Positions 1 through 6,557 of a stretch of DNA of 9,054 nucleotides are shown in pieces; within the stretch, counting starts at the first letter, position 1, and every line of letters begins with the position of its first letter. This stretch comes from an uncultured Persicitalea sp. (GTDB taxonomy: Bacteria > Bacteroidota > Bacteroidia > Cytophagales > Spirosomataceae). The notes under the pieces were generated by a model. It was not told where the DNA came from, made no database searches, and was given only the letters and a program-made list of their open reading frames with translations. The stretch is taken from the NCBI GenBank assembly GCA_950075905.1, contig CATMVR010000149.1:1-9054 (forward strand), written 5' to 3'. The translations under genes were made by a program, and so were the position numbers.

Positions 1-186
1 CACCCAGATGTGATTCCCCAGAAGGACAAGCAGATCCAGGCGCCAACATGTGTGAATGAGATCAGTGCCACCCCAACTGAGGCGCAGTGGTTCGAGAAGG
101 TCAAGGTGACCAATGGTGGTGCTGCTGGTAAAGGCCGTCGAACACCCCCTGCCCGCGCCAGGCCTCGGCTACGCAGATCTGCCCCA
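1..186 (+). other. Coding-like open frame fragment, unrecognised, entering from the left edge
   Basis: Plus-strand frame 1 is open from the first base to a TGA at 187-189. Its first ~40 residues look like real protein: mixed composition, mostly G or C at third codon positions, and motifs such as AQWFEKVKVTNGG. From about base 120 onward the same frame reads the complement of the acetyltransferase gene and becomes Arg/Pro-rich, as expected of a shadow frame, so any true coding part stops near the junction. The other two plus frames hit stops within the first 60 bases. I do not recognise the protein. It may be the end of a neighbouring inserted gene or foreign sequence joined in assembly. Two minus-strand frames are also open here, so the coding call is weak. 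Confidence 0.25.
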
Positions 187-514
187 TGATGTAGTAGTTG
201 CTTTCCGATAGCATTTTGCCCCGCCAGGGTATGCGGGTAAAGAGTTCAAACATGGGTTTCAGGTCCGAAATGTACTCGCCCAGCGAAGGCAGCATGGCTA
301 ATGCGTAACCAACAACCTGATCGCCGTCTTTGGCCACGATCTGCGGCGTATTGCGGTGTAGCAGGCCTATTTCCTCCCAGCTGTGGCAGACGGTCACGAA
401 ACCCTGCGATTTTTTTACATCTTCCGGAATATTGGTTTTCAGGTTGGCTGCCTGCAATGCTAAAATTTGTCGCAGGTCGTAGTTGGTTTGGGCGGTAGTG
501 TAGGAGAGGGGCAC
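101..514 (-). CDS. GNAT-family N-acetyltransferase, C-terminally broken
   Basis: This would transfer an acetyl group from acetyl-CoA to an amine on an unknown acceptor in the cytoplasm. The product reads YTTAQTNYDLRQILALQ near the start, then DGDQVVGYALAM (central beta strands) and VAEAWRGQGVFDGLY, the acetyl-CoA pyrophosphate-binding motif A (R/QxxGxG/A type). It then ends abruptly with QQHHHWSP and a TGA. Family members normally continue about 40-50 residues with the motif B region (a conserved Glu-Ile-Ser-x-Arg-Asn stretch and a helix ending in GF), which is missing, so the gene is truncated or disrupted near bases 105-120. The frame runs up to a TTG at 556; I prefer GTG at 514 because the conserved domain starts four residues later and the extra N-terminal stretch looks non-coding. 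No clear Shine-Dalgarno sequence precedes either start. Family assignment is firm; the substrate is unknown. Confidence 0.75.
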   Translation of the reverse strand: MPLSYTTAQTNYDLRQILALQAANLKTNIPEDVKKSQGFVTVCHSWEEIGLLHRNTPQIVAKDGDQVVGYALAMLPSLGEYISDLKPMFELFTRIPWRGKMLSESNYYIMGQICVAEAWRGQGVFDGLYQQHHHWSP

Positions 515-619
515 AGGGTAACAATACTTAGTTCGAAATATCCCGAAAGGTAGCAACTTTTGGGATGTTGGTTGCCGAAATGGGGTTCTCGTTGGCCAAG
601 ATAAATCCGAAGACCCCTG

Positions 620-666
620 ATTATCCCTGCAAATTTGGAATTAAATTCTAAATTTGCAGGGATAAT
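620..666. repeat. 47-nt near-perfect palindrome upstream of the DUF4143 ATPase gene
   Basis: The left arm attatccctgcaaattt (620-636) is the exact reverse complement of aaatttgcagggataat (650-666). Inside, gaatt (638-642) pairs with aattc (644-648) around a central A at 643. The only mismatch is G637/T649, which could still pair as G-U in RNA. The repeat ends 9 nt before the ATG at 676, and T666-T670 form a short T run after it. It could be a two-fold-symmetric operator over the promoter, a leader hairpin or attenuator, or the end of a mobile unit. The sequence does not decide between these. Confidence 0.9.
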
Positions 667-675
667 TTTTAAAAC

Positions 676-1851
676 ATGGAATTTAGACGTCTAGTTACAG
701 ACAGAATCCTCGAACGGATCAAACACTTGCCCGCGGTGGCCCTGCTGGGCCCCAGGCAAGTTGGTAAAACAACCCTAGCCAGGTACTTACAAAAGGAACT
801 TCCCAAAGAAAGTATCTATCTGGATTTGGAATCACCCGAAGACAACCAAAAGCTGTCAAATGCCGAGTATTATCTGATCCAAAGGGAAAGTAAGCTGATA
901 ATCATAGATGAAGTGCAGCGAATGCCCGAGTTGTTTCCGGTACTACGATCTGTAATTGACCGAAAAAGGGAAAATACACGGTTTATGTTGCTGGGCTCGG
1001 CTTCTCCCGAACTATTGGCAAAGAGTTCCGAAACGCTGGCTGGACGGATTTCCTATATAGAAATCTCCCCCCTGGTGTATCCGGAAGTGGCGGATAGTTA
1101 TTCATTTGAGCAGGTATGGTTGCGGGGTGGTTTTCCGGATATGTTGACTGCTCCCAGCGACGAGGTGAGTTTTGAGAACAGGACAGACTTTATTCAGACG
1201 TATCTGGAAAGGGAACTGCCTCTATTGGGGCTGTCGGTATCACCTACCCTTTTGAGAAACCTCCTTCGGATGCTGGCGCATGTGCATGGAAATGTTATCA
1301 ATTACAGCGATTTTGCCAAGTCATTGGGCATTGATGTCAATACGGTCAAGCGGTATCTCGATTATTTTGAACATTCTTTTCTTATCAGAAGAGTGCAACC
1401 CTATTTTGTCAATAGTTCCAAACGATTGGTAAAATCGCCCAAGGTGTACATCCGGGATTCGGGGCTTTTGCACGCCGTAGCAGGCATAGAGCGGCAGGAG
1501 GATTTAGAGGGATATGTATTGAAAGGCAATTCCTGGGAGGGATTTGTGATTCAACAAGTCATAGCGCAGTTGAAGCCGGGCGTATACCCCTATTTTTATC
1601 GAACGCAGGATGGCACAGAGCTGGATCTGGTGCTGGTAAAGGGCATTCTGCCAGTTTTAGGCATAGAGATAAAGTACTCCAACGCGCCCAAATTAACCAA
1701 GGGAACTACCCTGGCTTCGCAGGATTTAGGCGACATTCCGGTACTAGTCGTGACGCCATCGGTAGCCGAAGACTACGAAGCAAATGCTATTGCAAAAGTT
1801 ACCAGTTTAGAAAGGCTCTTCGGGCATCTCCGTCAATACAGAATCATCTAG
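676..1851 (+). CDS. AAA-family ATPase with C-terminal DUF4143 domain
   Basis: This is a 391-residue protein of the AAA_14 plus DUF4143 architecture, found in many scattered copies in bacteria and archaea; its cellular role is unsettled. The N-terminal ATPase shows Walker A GPRQVGKTT (residues 25-33), Walker B LIIIDE (74-79), a sensor-1-like LLGSAS (105-110) and an LAGR arginine (124). WLRGGFPD (148-155) is typical of the family. Residues ~205-240 resemble a winged helix (SLGIDVNTVKRYLDYF). The C-terminal domain has a PD-(D/E)xK-like layout: E288 in SWEGF, D317 in TELDLVL and E331-x-K333 in GIEIKY, so a nuclease fold is possible, but activity is not shown. The start at 676 sits just after a 47-nt palindrome, with TAAAAC before the ATG. 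One sampled 60-nt line is about 45% GC against about 70% in a sampled receptor line, which suggests acquisition by transfer. It converges on the CorA gene with a 34-nt gap. Confidence 0.92.
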   Translation: MEFRRLVTDRILERIKHLPAVALLGPRQVGKTTLARYLQKELPKESIYLDLESPEDNQKLSNAEYYLIQRESKLIIIDEVQRMPELFPVLRSVIDRKRENTRFMLLGSASPELLAKSSETLAGRISYIEISPLVYPEVADSYSFEQVWLRGGFPDMLTAPSDEVSFENRTDFIQTYLERELPLLGLSVSPTLLRNLLRMLAHVHGNVINYSDFAKSLGIDVNTVKRYLDYFEHSFLIRRVQPYFVNSSKRLVKSPKVYIRDSGLLHAVAGIERQEDLEGYVLKGNSWEGFVIQQVIAQLKPGVYPYFYRTQDGTELDLVLVKGILPVLGIEIKYSNAPKLTKGTTLASQDLGDIPVLVVTPSVAEDYEANAIAKVTSLERLFGHLRQYRII

Positions 1852-1885
1852 CGTTATGCTCCCAAAAAGATGAAAGGTTAGAGGC

Positions 1886-2830
1886 TCAGATCCACCGCTT
1901 CTTGCGGAAGAACCACAGCACCACCAGCGACGACAGGATCATCAGCAACAGCGAGGCCCAGAAGCCCCACGACCAGCCCGAGGGGGGCAGCGATACGAAG
2001 TTCATGCCGAAAATACCCGCAATGAGGGTAGGCGGCATGAAAATGATGGTCACGACGGTGAATATCTTGATCACCTGGCTCTGTTCGAGGTTGATCAGAC
2101 CCATGAAGGTATTCTGCAGGTATTCCAGCCGTTCAAAGTTAAAGGTGGTGTATTCTAGCAGCGAATTGATGTCTTTCAGAATAATGCGCAGGTGCTCCTT
2201 GCGGTCTTCAGGGAAATACTGGCTCCGCAGAATGTTGGAAAGTACCCGCTGCTTGTCAATGGATGTTTCGCGCAGCATCATGGTAATCTCCTGCAACGAA
2301 CTGATCCGGATCAGTACCTCCTGCCGGGCTTTCTGCTCGCGGATGAGGTCTTTACTTATAGAAGAGATGTCGCGCGAGATGGCTTCCAGCGAGTCAGCGT
2401 CGGCCTCGATGCGGGTTTCGAGTAGCATCAGCATGAAGTCCACGCCGGTCTGAAAGGTATCGGGGCTTACCTTCATTTTCTTCACCGTATCGGCAAAGGT
2501 CTTGGAATCACCGCGGCGATACGTAAACAGCACATTTCCCCGTAGGATAAAAGACACGGGGTAGGTTTGGTAGCCATCCGCGTTGATCTGCAAAAAGTTG
2601 GAGTTGGCATTGATGGTGTCGTGCTGCTCAAAAAACCGCGCGCTGCTCTCGATCTCCACGATTTCCTGCGGCGTCTGAAAGTCAATGTCGCACTTGGTTT
2701 CCACCCACTCTTCTTCCTCTTGCGAGGGTGATTGCAGGTCTATCCACAGGGGGGTACTAATGTGGCCCAGTTCGCGCACATCGGTTTCGCGCCGGACCTG
2801 CCGGCCTTCTTTGTAATAGATACGTACCAT
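1886..2830 (-). CDS. corA: CorA-family magnesium/divalent cation transporter
   Basis: This inner-membrane channel admits Mg2+ (in some members Co2+ or Ni2+) as a homopentamer. The 314-residue product is close to the usual CorA length. It has a charged N-terminal cytoplasmic domain (LWIDLQSPSQEEEEWV near residues 28-43), a long helical section (~130-240) that forms the stalk, and two C-terminal membrane segments (about 257-277 and 288-308). The signature GMN follows the first membrane segment in GIFGMNF, and the chain ends in a basic tail (FFRKKRWI). The ATG at 2830 gives an N-terminus (MVRIYYKEGRQV) like that of related proteins. A Bacteroidota -7 box lies only 5 nt upstream, so the mRNA may be almost leaderless. 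The gene is divergent from the exported-protein/receptor operon, which may share control signals with it. Some CorA-like proteins (ZntB) export zinc instead; GMN and the length favour Mg2+ uptake. Confidence 0.93.
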   Translation of the reverse strand: MVRIYYKEGRQVRRETDVRELGHISTPLWIDLQSPSQEEEEWVETKCDIDFQTPQEIVEIESSARFFEQHDTINANSNFLQINADGYQTYPVSFILRGNVLFTYRRGDSKTFADTVKKMKVSPDTFQTGVDFMLMLLETRIEADADSLEAISRDISSISKDLIREQKARQEVLIRISSLQEITMMLRETSIDKQRVLSNILRSQYFPEDRKEHLRIILKDINSLLEYTTFNFERLEYLQNTFMGLINLEQSQVIKIFTVVTIIFMPPTLIAGIFGMNFVSLPPSGWSWGFWASLLLMILSSLVVLWFFRKKRWI

Positions 2831-2835
2831 ACTTC

Positions 2836-2843
2836 CAAAGATA
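2836..2843 (-). promoter_or_regulatory. Candidate -7 promoter box for corA
   Basis: On the minus strand the bases read TATCTTTG, an exact match to the Bacteroidota housekeeping -7 consensus TAnnTTTG. The matching -33 TTTG is not clear at the expected ~19-nt spacing, where only a T-rich stretch is present. The box ends 5 nt before the corA ATG, so transcription would begin at or very near the start codon. Confidence 0.45.
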
Positions 2844-2855
2844 GGGAGAAACTTG

Positions 2856-2877
2856 ACCCGGAGGAAATTTTCCGGGT
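2856..2877. repeat. Short inverted repeat in the corA/operon divergent region
   Basis: The arms acccgga (2856-2862) and tccgggt (2871-2877) are perfect reverse complements around an 8-nt centre that can extend the stem through two G-T pairs and an A-T pair. The repeat lies just upstream of the candidate corA -7 box, where a -33 element or an operator would be. It could be a regulator-binding site for corA. No T run follows it, so a terminator is unlikely. Confidence 0.45.
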
Positions 2878-2976
2878 AGTAGGGAAGGTGTGTCGTTTAC
2901 TCGTCGACGTAGTGTGGTCTTACAAAGGAGATGTCGAAAAAAAATATCTCTCTTTGCCACAAAAATCAACCCAGCG

Positions 2977-2996
2977 CAGTATACATATATATACTG
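2977..2996. promoter_or_regulatory. AT-rich 20-bp palindrome upstream of the receptor operon, possible operator
   Basis: The 20 bases centred on tatacatatata form a two-fold-symmetric site: nine of ten base pairs match, with only C2984/A2989 breaking the symmetry. It lies 50 nt before the ATG of the first operon gene. A TTTG (2953-2956) lies upstream but not at the canonical distance from any good TAnnTTTG box; the nearest match, TAGTTTCG at 3005-3012, has one mismatch. A transcription-factor site is plausible but unproven, and low-complexity AT sequence can give such symmetry by chance. Confidence 0.3.
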
Positions 2997-3046
2997 GAAT
3001 TTACTAGTTTCGTGAAATCGAAGTAACCCTTGCTACCTCCCTCTGA

Positions 3047-3784
3047 ATGGAAAGACCTATCCTCTGCTTTTTTTTATTTACTCTGCTCACATTCAGGGCT
3101 ATGGCTCAGGAAAGTGCTAGCGTGCAGCCAGAGCCAGTGACGCCGGAGCTGGCCTACGCCCGGGCCCTGTACGATTCGGCCACGGTGGAGTCGCAGCAGC
3201 TATACAATGGCCCGCAGTATTATATCTACGACAGCAAGTCAGAAGAACACCAGTTTTTTTTATCGGAAGAGTGGAAAACGGGAGACGTTTTTTACGACGG
3301 ACAGCTCTTTTCGGAGGTACCCCTGCTGTACGACATTTTCAAGGATCAGCTGGCCGTGCGGTATACCCGGGGCGTGGGTAGTGTGGCTTTGCAAACCGAA
3401 AAAATACGTTCCTTCACCTTAGCCGGCCATACCTTCGTTCGGATCATCGCCGGCCAGCCTGAGGCCTACGGCTTGCGCACGGGCTTTTACGATGTGCTCT
3501 ACGAGGGCAAAACCCGGCTGCTGTCGCGGCGGGTCAAAGAGCGCCTGCAGCATATTACGGATACGAAGATCGTCATCCAGTTTCCGCCCCGGGATGTCTT
3601 TTACCTGCTGAAAGATGGTCAGTACCGGGCTGTACACTCCAAAGCCTCGGTGCTGTCGCTGCTGGAAGATCAGAAAAAACCTTTGAAGAAATATTCTCGG
3701 CAAAATAAGCTCAGCTTCCGCGAAAACCGCGAAGAAGCCATCAAAGCCCTTGCTACTCACTACGACCAACTCACCCAGCCATGA
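3047..3784 (+). CDS. Exported protein of unknown function, first gene of the receptor operon
   Basis: I do not recognise a named family. The 245-residue product starts with a signal peptide: a hydrophobic stretch (ILCFFLFTLLTF, residues 5-16) and a likely signal peptidase I site after AMA (residue 20), leaving a mature N-terminus QESAS. There is no lipobox cysteine, so it should be a soluble periplasmic or surface-associated protein. The middle is rich in Tyr/Phe and beta-strand-like segments (QYYIYDS, WKTGDVFYDG, VPLLYDIFKDQLAVRY), and the C-terminus is basic and probably helical (LEDQKKPLKKYSRQ). Its TGA overlaps the receptor ATG as ATGA, a sign of translational coupling and of a shared job, perhaps as a periplasmic partner of the STN domain or plug. 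The start was chosen because the signal peptide begins there; no Shine-Dalgarno sequence is visible. Two runs of eight T (3068-3075 and 3254-3261) lie inside the gene. Confidence 0.85.
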   Translation: MERPILCFFLFTLLTFRAMAQESASVQPEPVTPELAYARALYDSATVESQQLYNGPQYYIYDSKSEEHQFFLSEEWKTGDVFYDGQLFSEVPLLYDIFKDQLAVRYTRGVGSVALQTEKIRSFTLAGHTFVRIIAGQPEAYGLRTGFYDVLYEGKTRLLSRRVKERLQHITDTKIVIQFPPRDVFYLLKDGQYRAVHSKASVLSLLEDQKKPLKKYSRQNKLSFRENREEAIKALATHYDQLTQP

Positions 3785-6528
3785 AGATCATCCGAGCCCT
3801 GGCGCTCCTCATTTCCCTGTACGCAGGCGGCGCGCTGGCCCAGACCAAACCCGAGCAGCTGATCAACGGGCAGTTCAACGACATCCGGTTCCGGGAGTTT
3901 GTGCGGCTCATCGAGGCCCAAACCGATTACTACTTCTACTACGACGCCGATAAGCTGGACAACCTGCAGCTGTATATGCAGGTCAAAGACCAGCCGCTGC
4001 GGGCCGTGCTGGCGCAGGTATTCAAAGACACTGAGTACACCTACGCCATTGACGCCCAGCACCGCGTATTTATCACCAAAGGGGTGGCTATTATCACCCA
4101 GCTTCCGTCTGACTCGCCTACCCAGGAGGCCCTTACCTACGCCGCCCCGGGAGACGACGAGCAGGAGAAGCTACTTGCCACCGCCGAAAACAAGCTGCAC
4201 GAAATCGGCCCCCGCCGGGTGCGGATACCGCCGGGCAACTCGACGGTGTCGGGCTATGTGCGTAATGCCGTGACGGGCGAGCCGGTGATCGGCGCGGCTG
4301 TGTATCTGCAATCGCCCCAGATTGGCGTAACTACTGACGTCTTTGGCTACTACTCGCTCACCATTCCGCGCGGGCGGCAGCGGCTGCTGGTCAAGAGCGT
4401 AGGGATGCGTGAAAGCTACCGGCAGATCATGCTCTACTCCGATGGGAAGCTGGACATCGAACTGCTGGAAAGCGTGACGGCCCTCAAAGAAGTGGCCATC
4501 AAGGCCGGGCAGGATGCCAACGTAGCCGAAACCTCCATGGGGCAGGTGAAGCTCTCCATCAAGACCCTCAAACAGATTCCGACCGTAATGGGCGAAACCG
4601 ACCTGCTGCGCACGGTGCTGACGATTCCGGGCGTGAAAGCCGTGGGCGAAAGCAGCGTGGGCCTCAACGTGCGGGGCGGCTCGGCCGACCAGAACCTGAT
4701 CTTGTTCAACGACGCCACAGTGTACAACCCGTCGCACCTGTTTGGGTTCTTCACGGCCTTCAATCCCGATATGCTCAAAGACGTGGAGCTGTACAAAAGC
4801 ACCATTCCGGCGCGCTTCGGGGGCCGCCTGGCCTCCGTGCTGGACATCAACAGCCGCGATGGCAACAAGAAAAAATTTGTGGGCTCGGGGGGCATTGGTC
4901 TCATCACGGGCCGCCTCACGCTGGAAGGGCCCATTATCAAAGACAAGTCGTCCTTCCTGATTGGCGGGCGCTCTACCTACTCCAACTGGCTGCTGCGGAG
5001 CCTGGAAAGCCAGACCTACAACAAAAGCCGGGCGTCTTTCTACGATGTAAGCGCCCATATCAGCCACGAGGTCAACGAAAAAAACAGCGTGTACCTGACG
5101 GGCTACCTCAGCAACGACAGCTTCCGGCTGTTTGGTGATACCCTCTATGGCTATCAGAACCAGTTTGCTTCGCTGAAATGGAAACATACCTTCAACGCTA
5201 AACTATATGGTAGCTTCACGGCTTCGCAGAGTACCTACCGCTACGCCATTGCCAGCGAGCAGGTACCTCTCAACGCCTTCGACCTCAGTTTTGGGATCAA
5301 TCAGATGAGCGGTAAGGCGGAATTCAACTACCTGCTCAATGCCAAGCATACCCTGGATTTTGGCGTGAGTACGATCCATTACAAGCTGTCGCCAGGTACC
5401 TTTCAGCCCCGCAGCAGTGAGTCACTCATCATACCCGATGCCCTTGAAGCCGAGCAGGGGCAGGAAAGTGCAATTTATGTGGAAGATCGCTTTGAAGTCA
5501 GTCCCAAACTCCTGCTTACAGCCGGACTGCGGGTGTCGGTATTCAATTACCTGGGGCCTAAGACCGTCAACCAGTACGTGCCGGGCTATCCCATCAGCAA
5601 GCTGTACGCCGATGGCACCCAAACCTACGAGGCCGGCAAGTTCATCAAAACTTACGGCGGCCCCGAGTACCGCCTGTCGGCGCGCTACCTGCTGTCGGGT
5701 GATCTGGCCGTCAAAGCCAGCTACAACACCTTACGGCAGTACATCCACCTGCTCTCCAACACCATGGTGGCTTCGCCGACCGATATCTGGAAGCTAAGCG
5801 ATACCTATATCAAGCCCCAACTGGGCGATCAGATCGCCGTAGGACTTTACAAAAACCTCCGGGGCAACTCGATCGAAATTTCGGTGGAGGGCTACTACAA
5901 GAATATCAAGAACTTCCTGGACTACCGGGGCGGTGACTCGCTTTTCATGAACCATGAGATCGAAACTGCCATCATTGCCACCCGCGGTAAAGCCTACGGC
6001 GTAGAGCTGATGGTGAAGAAAATGACCGGCAAACTCAACGGCTGGATCGGCTACACTTACTCGCGCTCGCTGCTGCAGGCCCTGGACCGCACCTCACCCG
6101 ACGCGCCCAACAACGGTAATTTTTATCCCAGCAATTACGACAAGCCCCACGACCTGTCGGTGATCAGCAACTACCGCCTGAGCCACCGGTTCAGTCTATC
6201 CCTCAACTTTACGTATAGCACGGGGCGGCCCTACACGCCACCCATTGGCAAGTATACCATCGACGGTGCGCAGAGGGTCTACTACTCCTCGCGCAACCAG
6301 TATCGCATACCAGACTACTACCGCGTGGATGCCTCAATGAATATTGAGGGAAATCACCGGATCCGAAAGCTGGCGCACAGCTCCTGGACGGTGGCGGTAT
6401 ACAACCTGCTGGGGCGCAGGAACCCGTCTTCGGTCTATTTTCAAACGCGGGGCGGGGTAGTGAGCGGATATCAGCTCTCTATTTTCGGGCAGCCTATCCC
6501 GACCGTGACGTACAATTTCAGATTTTAA
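3781..6528 (+). CDS. TonB-dependent outer-membrane receptor with STN and carboxypeptidase-regulatory domains
   Basis: This outer-membrane channel imports a bulky ligand with energy from TonB-ExbBD; the ligand is unknown. The 915-residue chain has a signal peptide (cleavage after ALA, residue 20), an STN domain (~28-103, with LQLYMQVKDQPLRAVLAQVF), a charged linker (~115-150), a CarboxypepD_reg-like beta sandwich (~153-240, starting VSGYVRNAVTGEPVIGAAV), a plug (~260-365, with GLNVRGGSADQNLILFND) and a 22-strand-type barrel ending in a terminal Phe (VTYNFRF), the usual signal for BAM assembly. STN domains normally touch a FecR-type anti-sigma factor, but no FecI/FecR pair lies next to this gene. 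The lack of a SusD gene and the presence of DUF4249 downstream separate it from glycan-type SusC systems. It overlaps the upstream gene by 4 nt, and a DUF4249 lipoprotein follows after 29 nt. The family is certain, the substrate open. Confidence 0.95.
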   Translation: MKIIRALALLISLYAGGALAQTKPEQLINGQFNDIRFREFVRLIEAQTDYYFYYDADKLDNLQLYMQVKDQPLRAVLAQVFKDTEYTYAIDAQHRVFITKGVAIITQLPSDSPTQEALTYAAPGDDEQEKLLATAENKLHEIGPRRVRIPPGNSTVSGYVRNAVTGEPVIGAAVYLQSPQIGVTTDVFGYYSLTIPRGRQRLLVKSVGMRESYRQIMLYSDGKLDIELLESVTALKEVAIKAGQDANVAETSMGQVKLSIKTLKQIPTVMGETDLLRTVLTIPGVKAVGESSVGLNVRGGSADQNLILFNDATVYNPSHLFGFFTAFNPDMLKDVELYKSTIPARFGGRLASVLDINSRDGNKKKFVGSGGIGLITGRLTLEGPIIKDKSSFLIGGRSTYSNWLLRSLESQTYNKSRASFYDVSAHISHEVNEKNSVYLTGYLSNDSFRLFGDTLYGYQNQFASLKWKHTFNAKLYGSFTASQSTYRYAIASEQVPLNAFDLSFGINQMSGKAEFNYLLNAKHTLDFGVSTIHYKLSPGTFQPRSSESLIIPDALEAEQGQESAIYVEDRFEVSPKLLLTAGLRVSVFNYLGPKTVNQYVPGYPISKLYADGTQTYEAGKFIKTYGGPEYRLSARYLLSGDLAVKASYNTLRQYIHLLSNTMVASPTDIWKLSDTYIKPQLGDQIAVGLYKNLRGNSIEISVEGYYKNIKNFLDYRGGDSLFMNHEIETAIIATRGKAYGVELMVKKMTGKLNGWIGYTYSRSLLQALDRTSPDAPNNGNFYPSNYDKPHDLSVISNYRLSHRFSLSLNFTYSTGRPYTPPIGKYTIDGAQRVYYSSRNQYRIPDYYRVDASMNIEGNHRIRKLAHSSWTVAVYNLLGRRNPSSVYFQTRGGVVSGYQLSIFGQPIPTVTYNFRF

Positions 6529-6557
6529 CCAGTCATCCATAAAGCATTTGTCAAGTA

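Noticed and set aside
620..1860. Target-site duplication flanking the palindrome/ATPase unit
   Set aside because: The bases left of 620 and right of 1851 share no direct repeat that I can see, so classical transposon ends are not supported.
1852..1885. Terminator between the convergent ATPase and corA genes
   Set aside because: The 34-nt gap holds no stem-loop with a T run on either strand.
1902..2453. 183-codon plus-strand frame inside corA
   Set aside because: It is antisense to the CorA helical stalk and membrane segments, and its Ser/Arg-rich composition is typical of a shadow frame.
2931..3026. 31-codon small ORF preceded directly by AAAGGAG in the divergent region
   Set aside because: The AAAGGAG touches the ATG with no spacer, the peptide is low in information, and Bacteroidota rarely depend on Shine-Dalgarno sequences. 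Probably chance.
4171..5187. 338-codon open frame on the minus strand inside the receptor gene
   Set aside because: It is antisense to the clearly recognised carboxypeptidase-regulatory, plug and early barrel domains. GC-rich coding leaves antisense frames open, and its His/Ala/Arg-rich composition matches no family.
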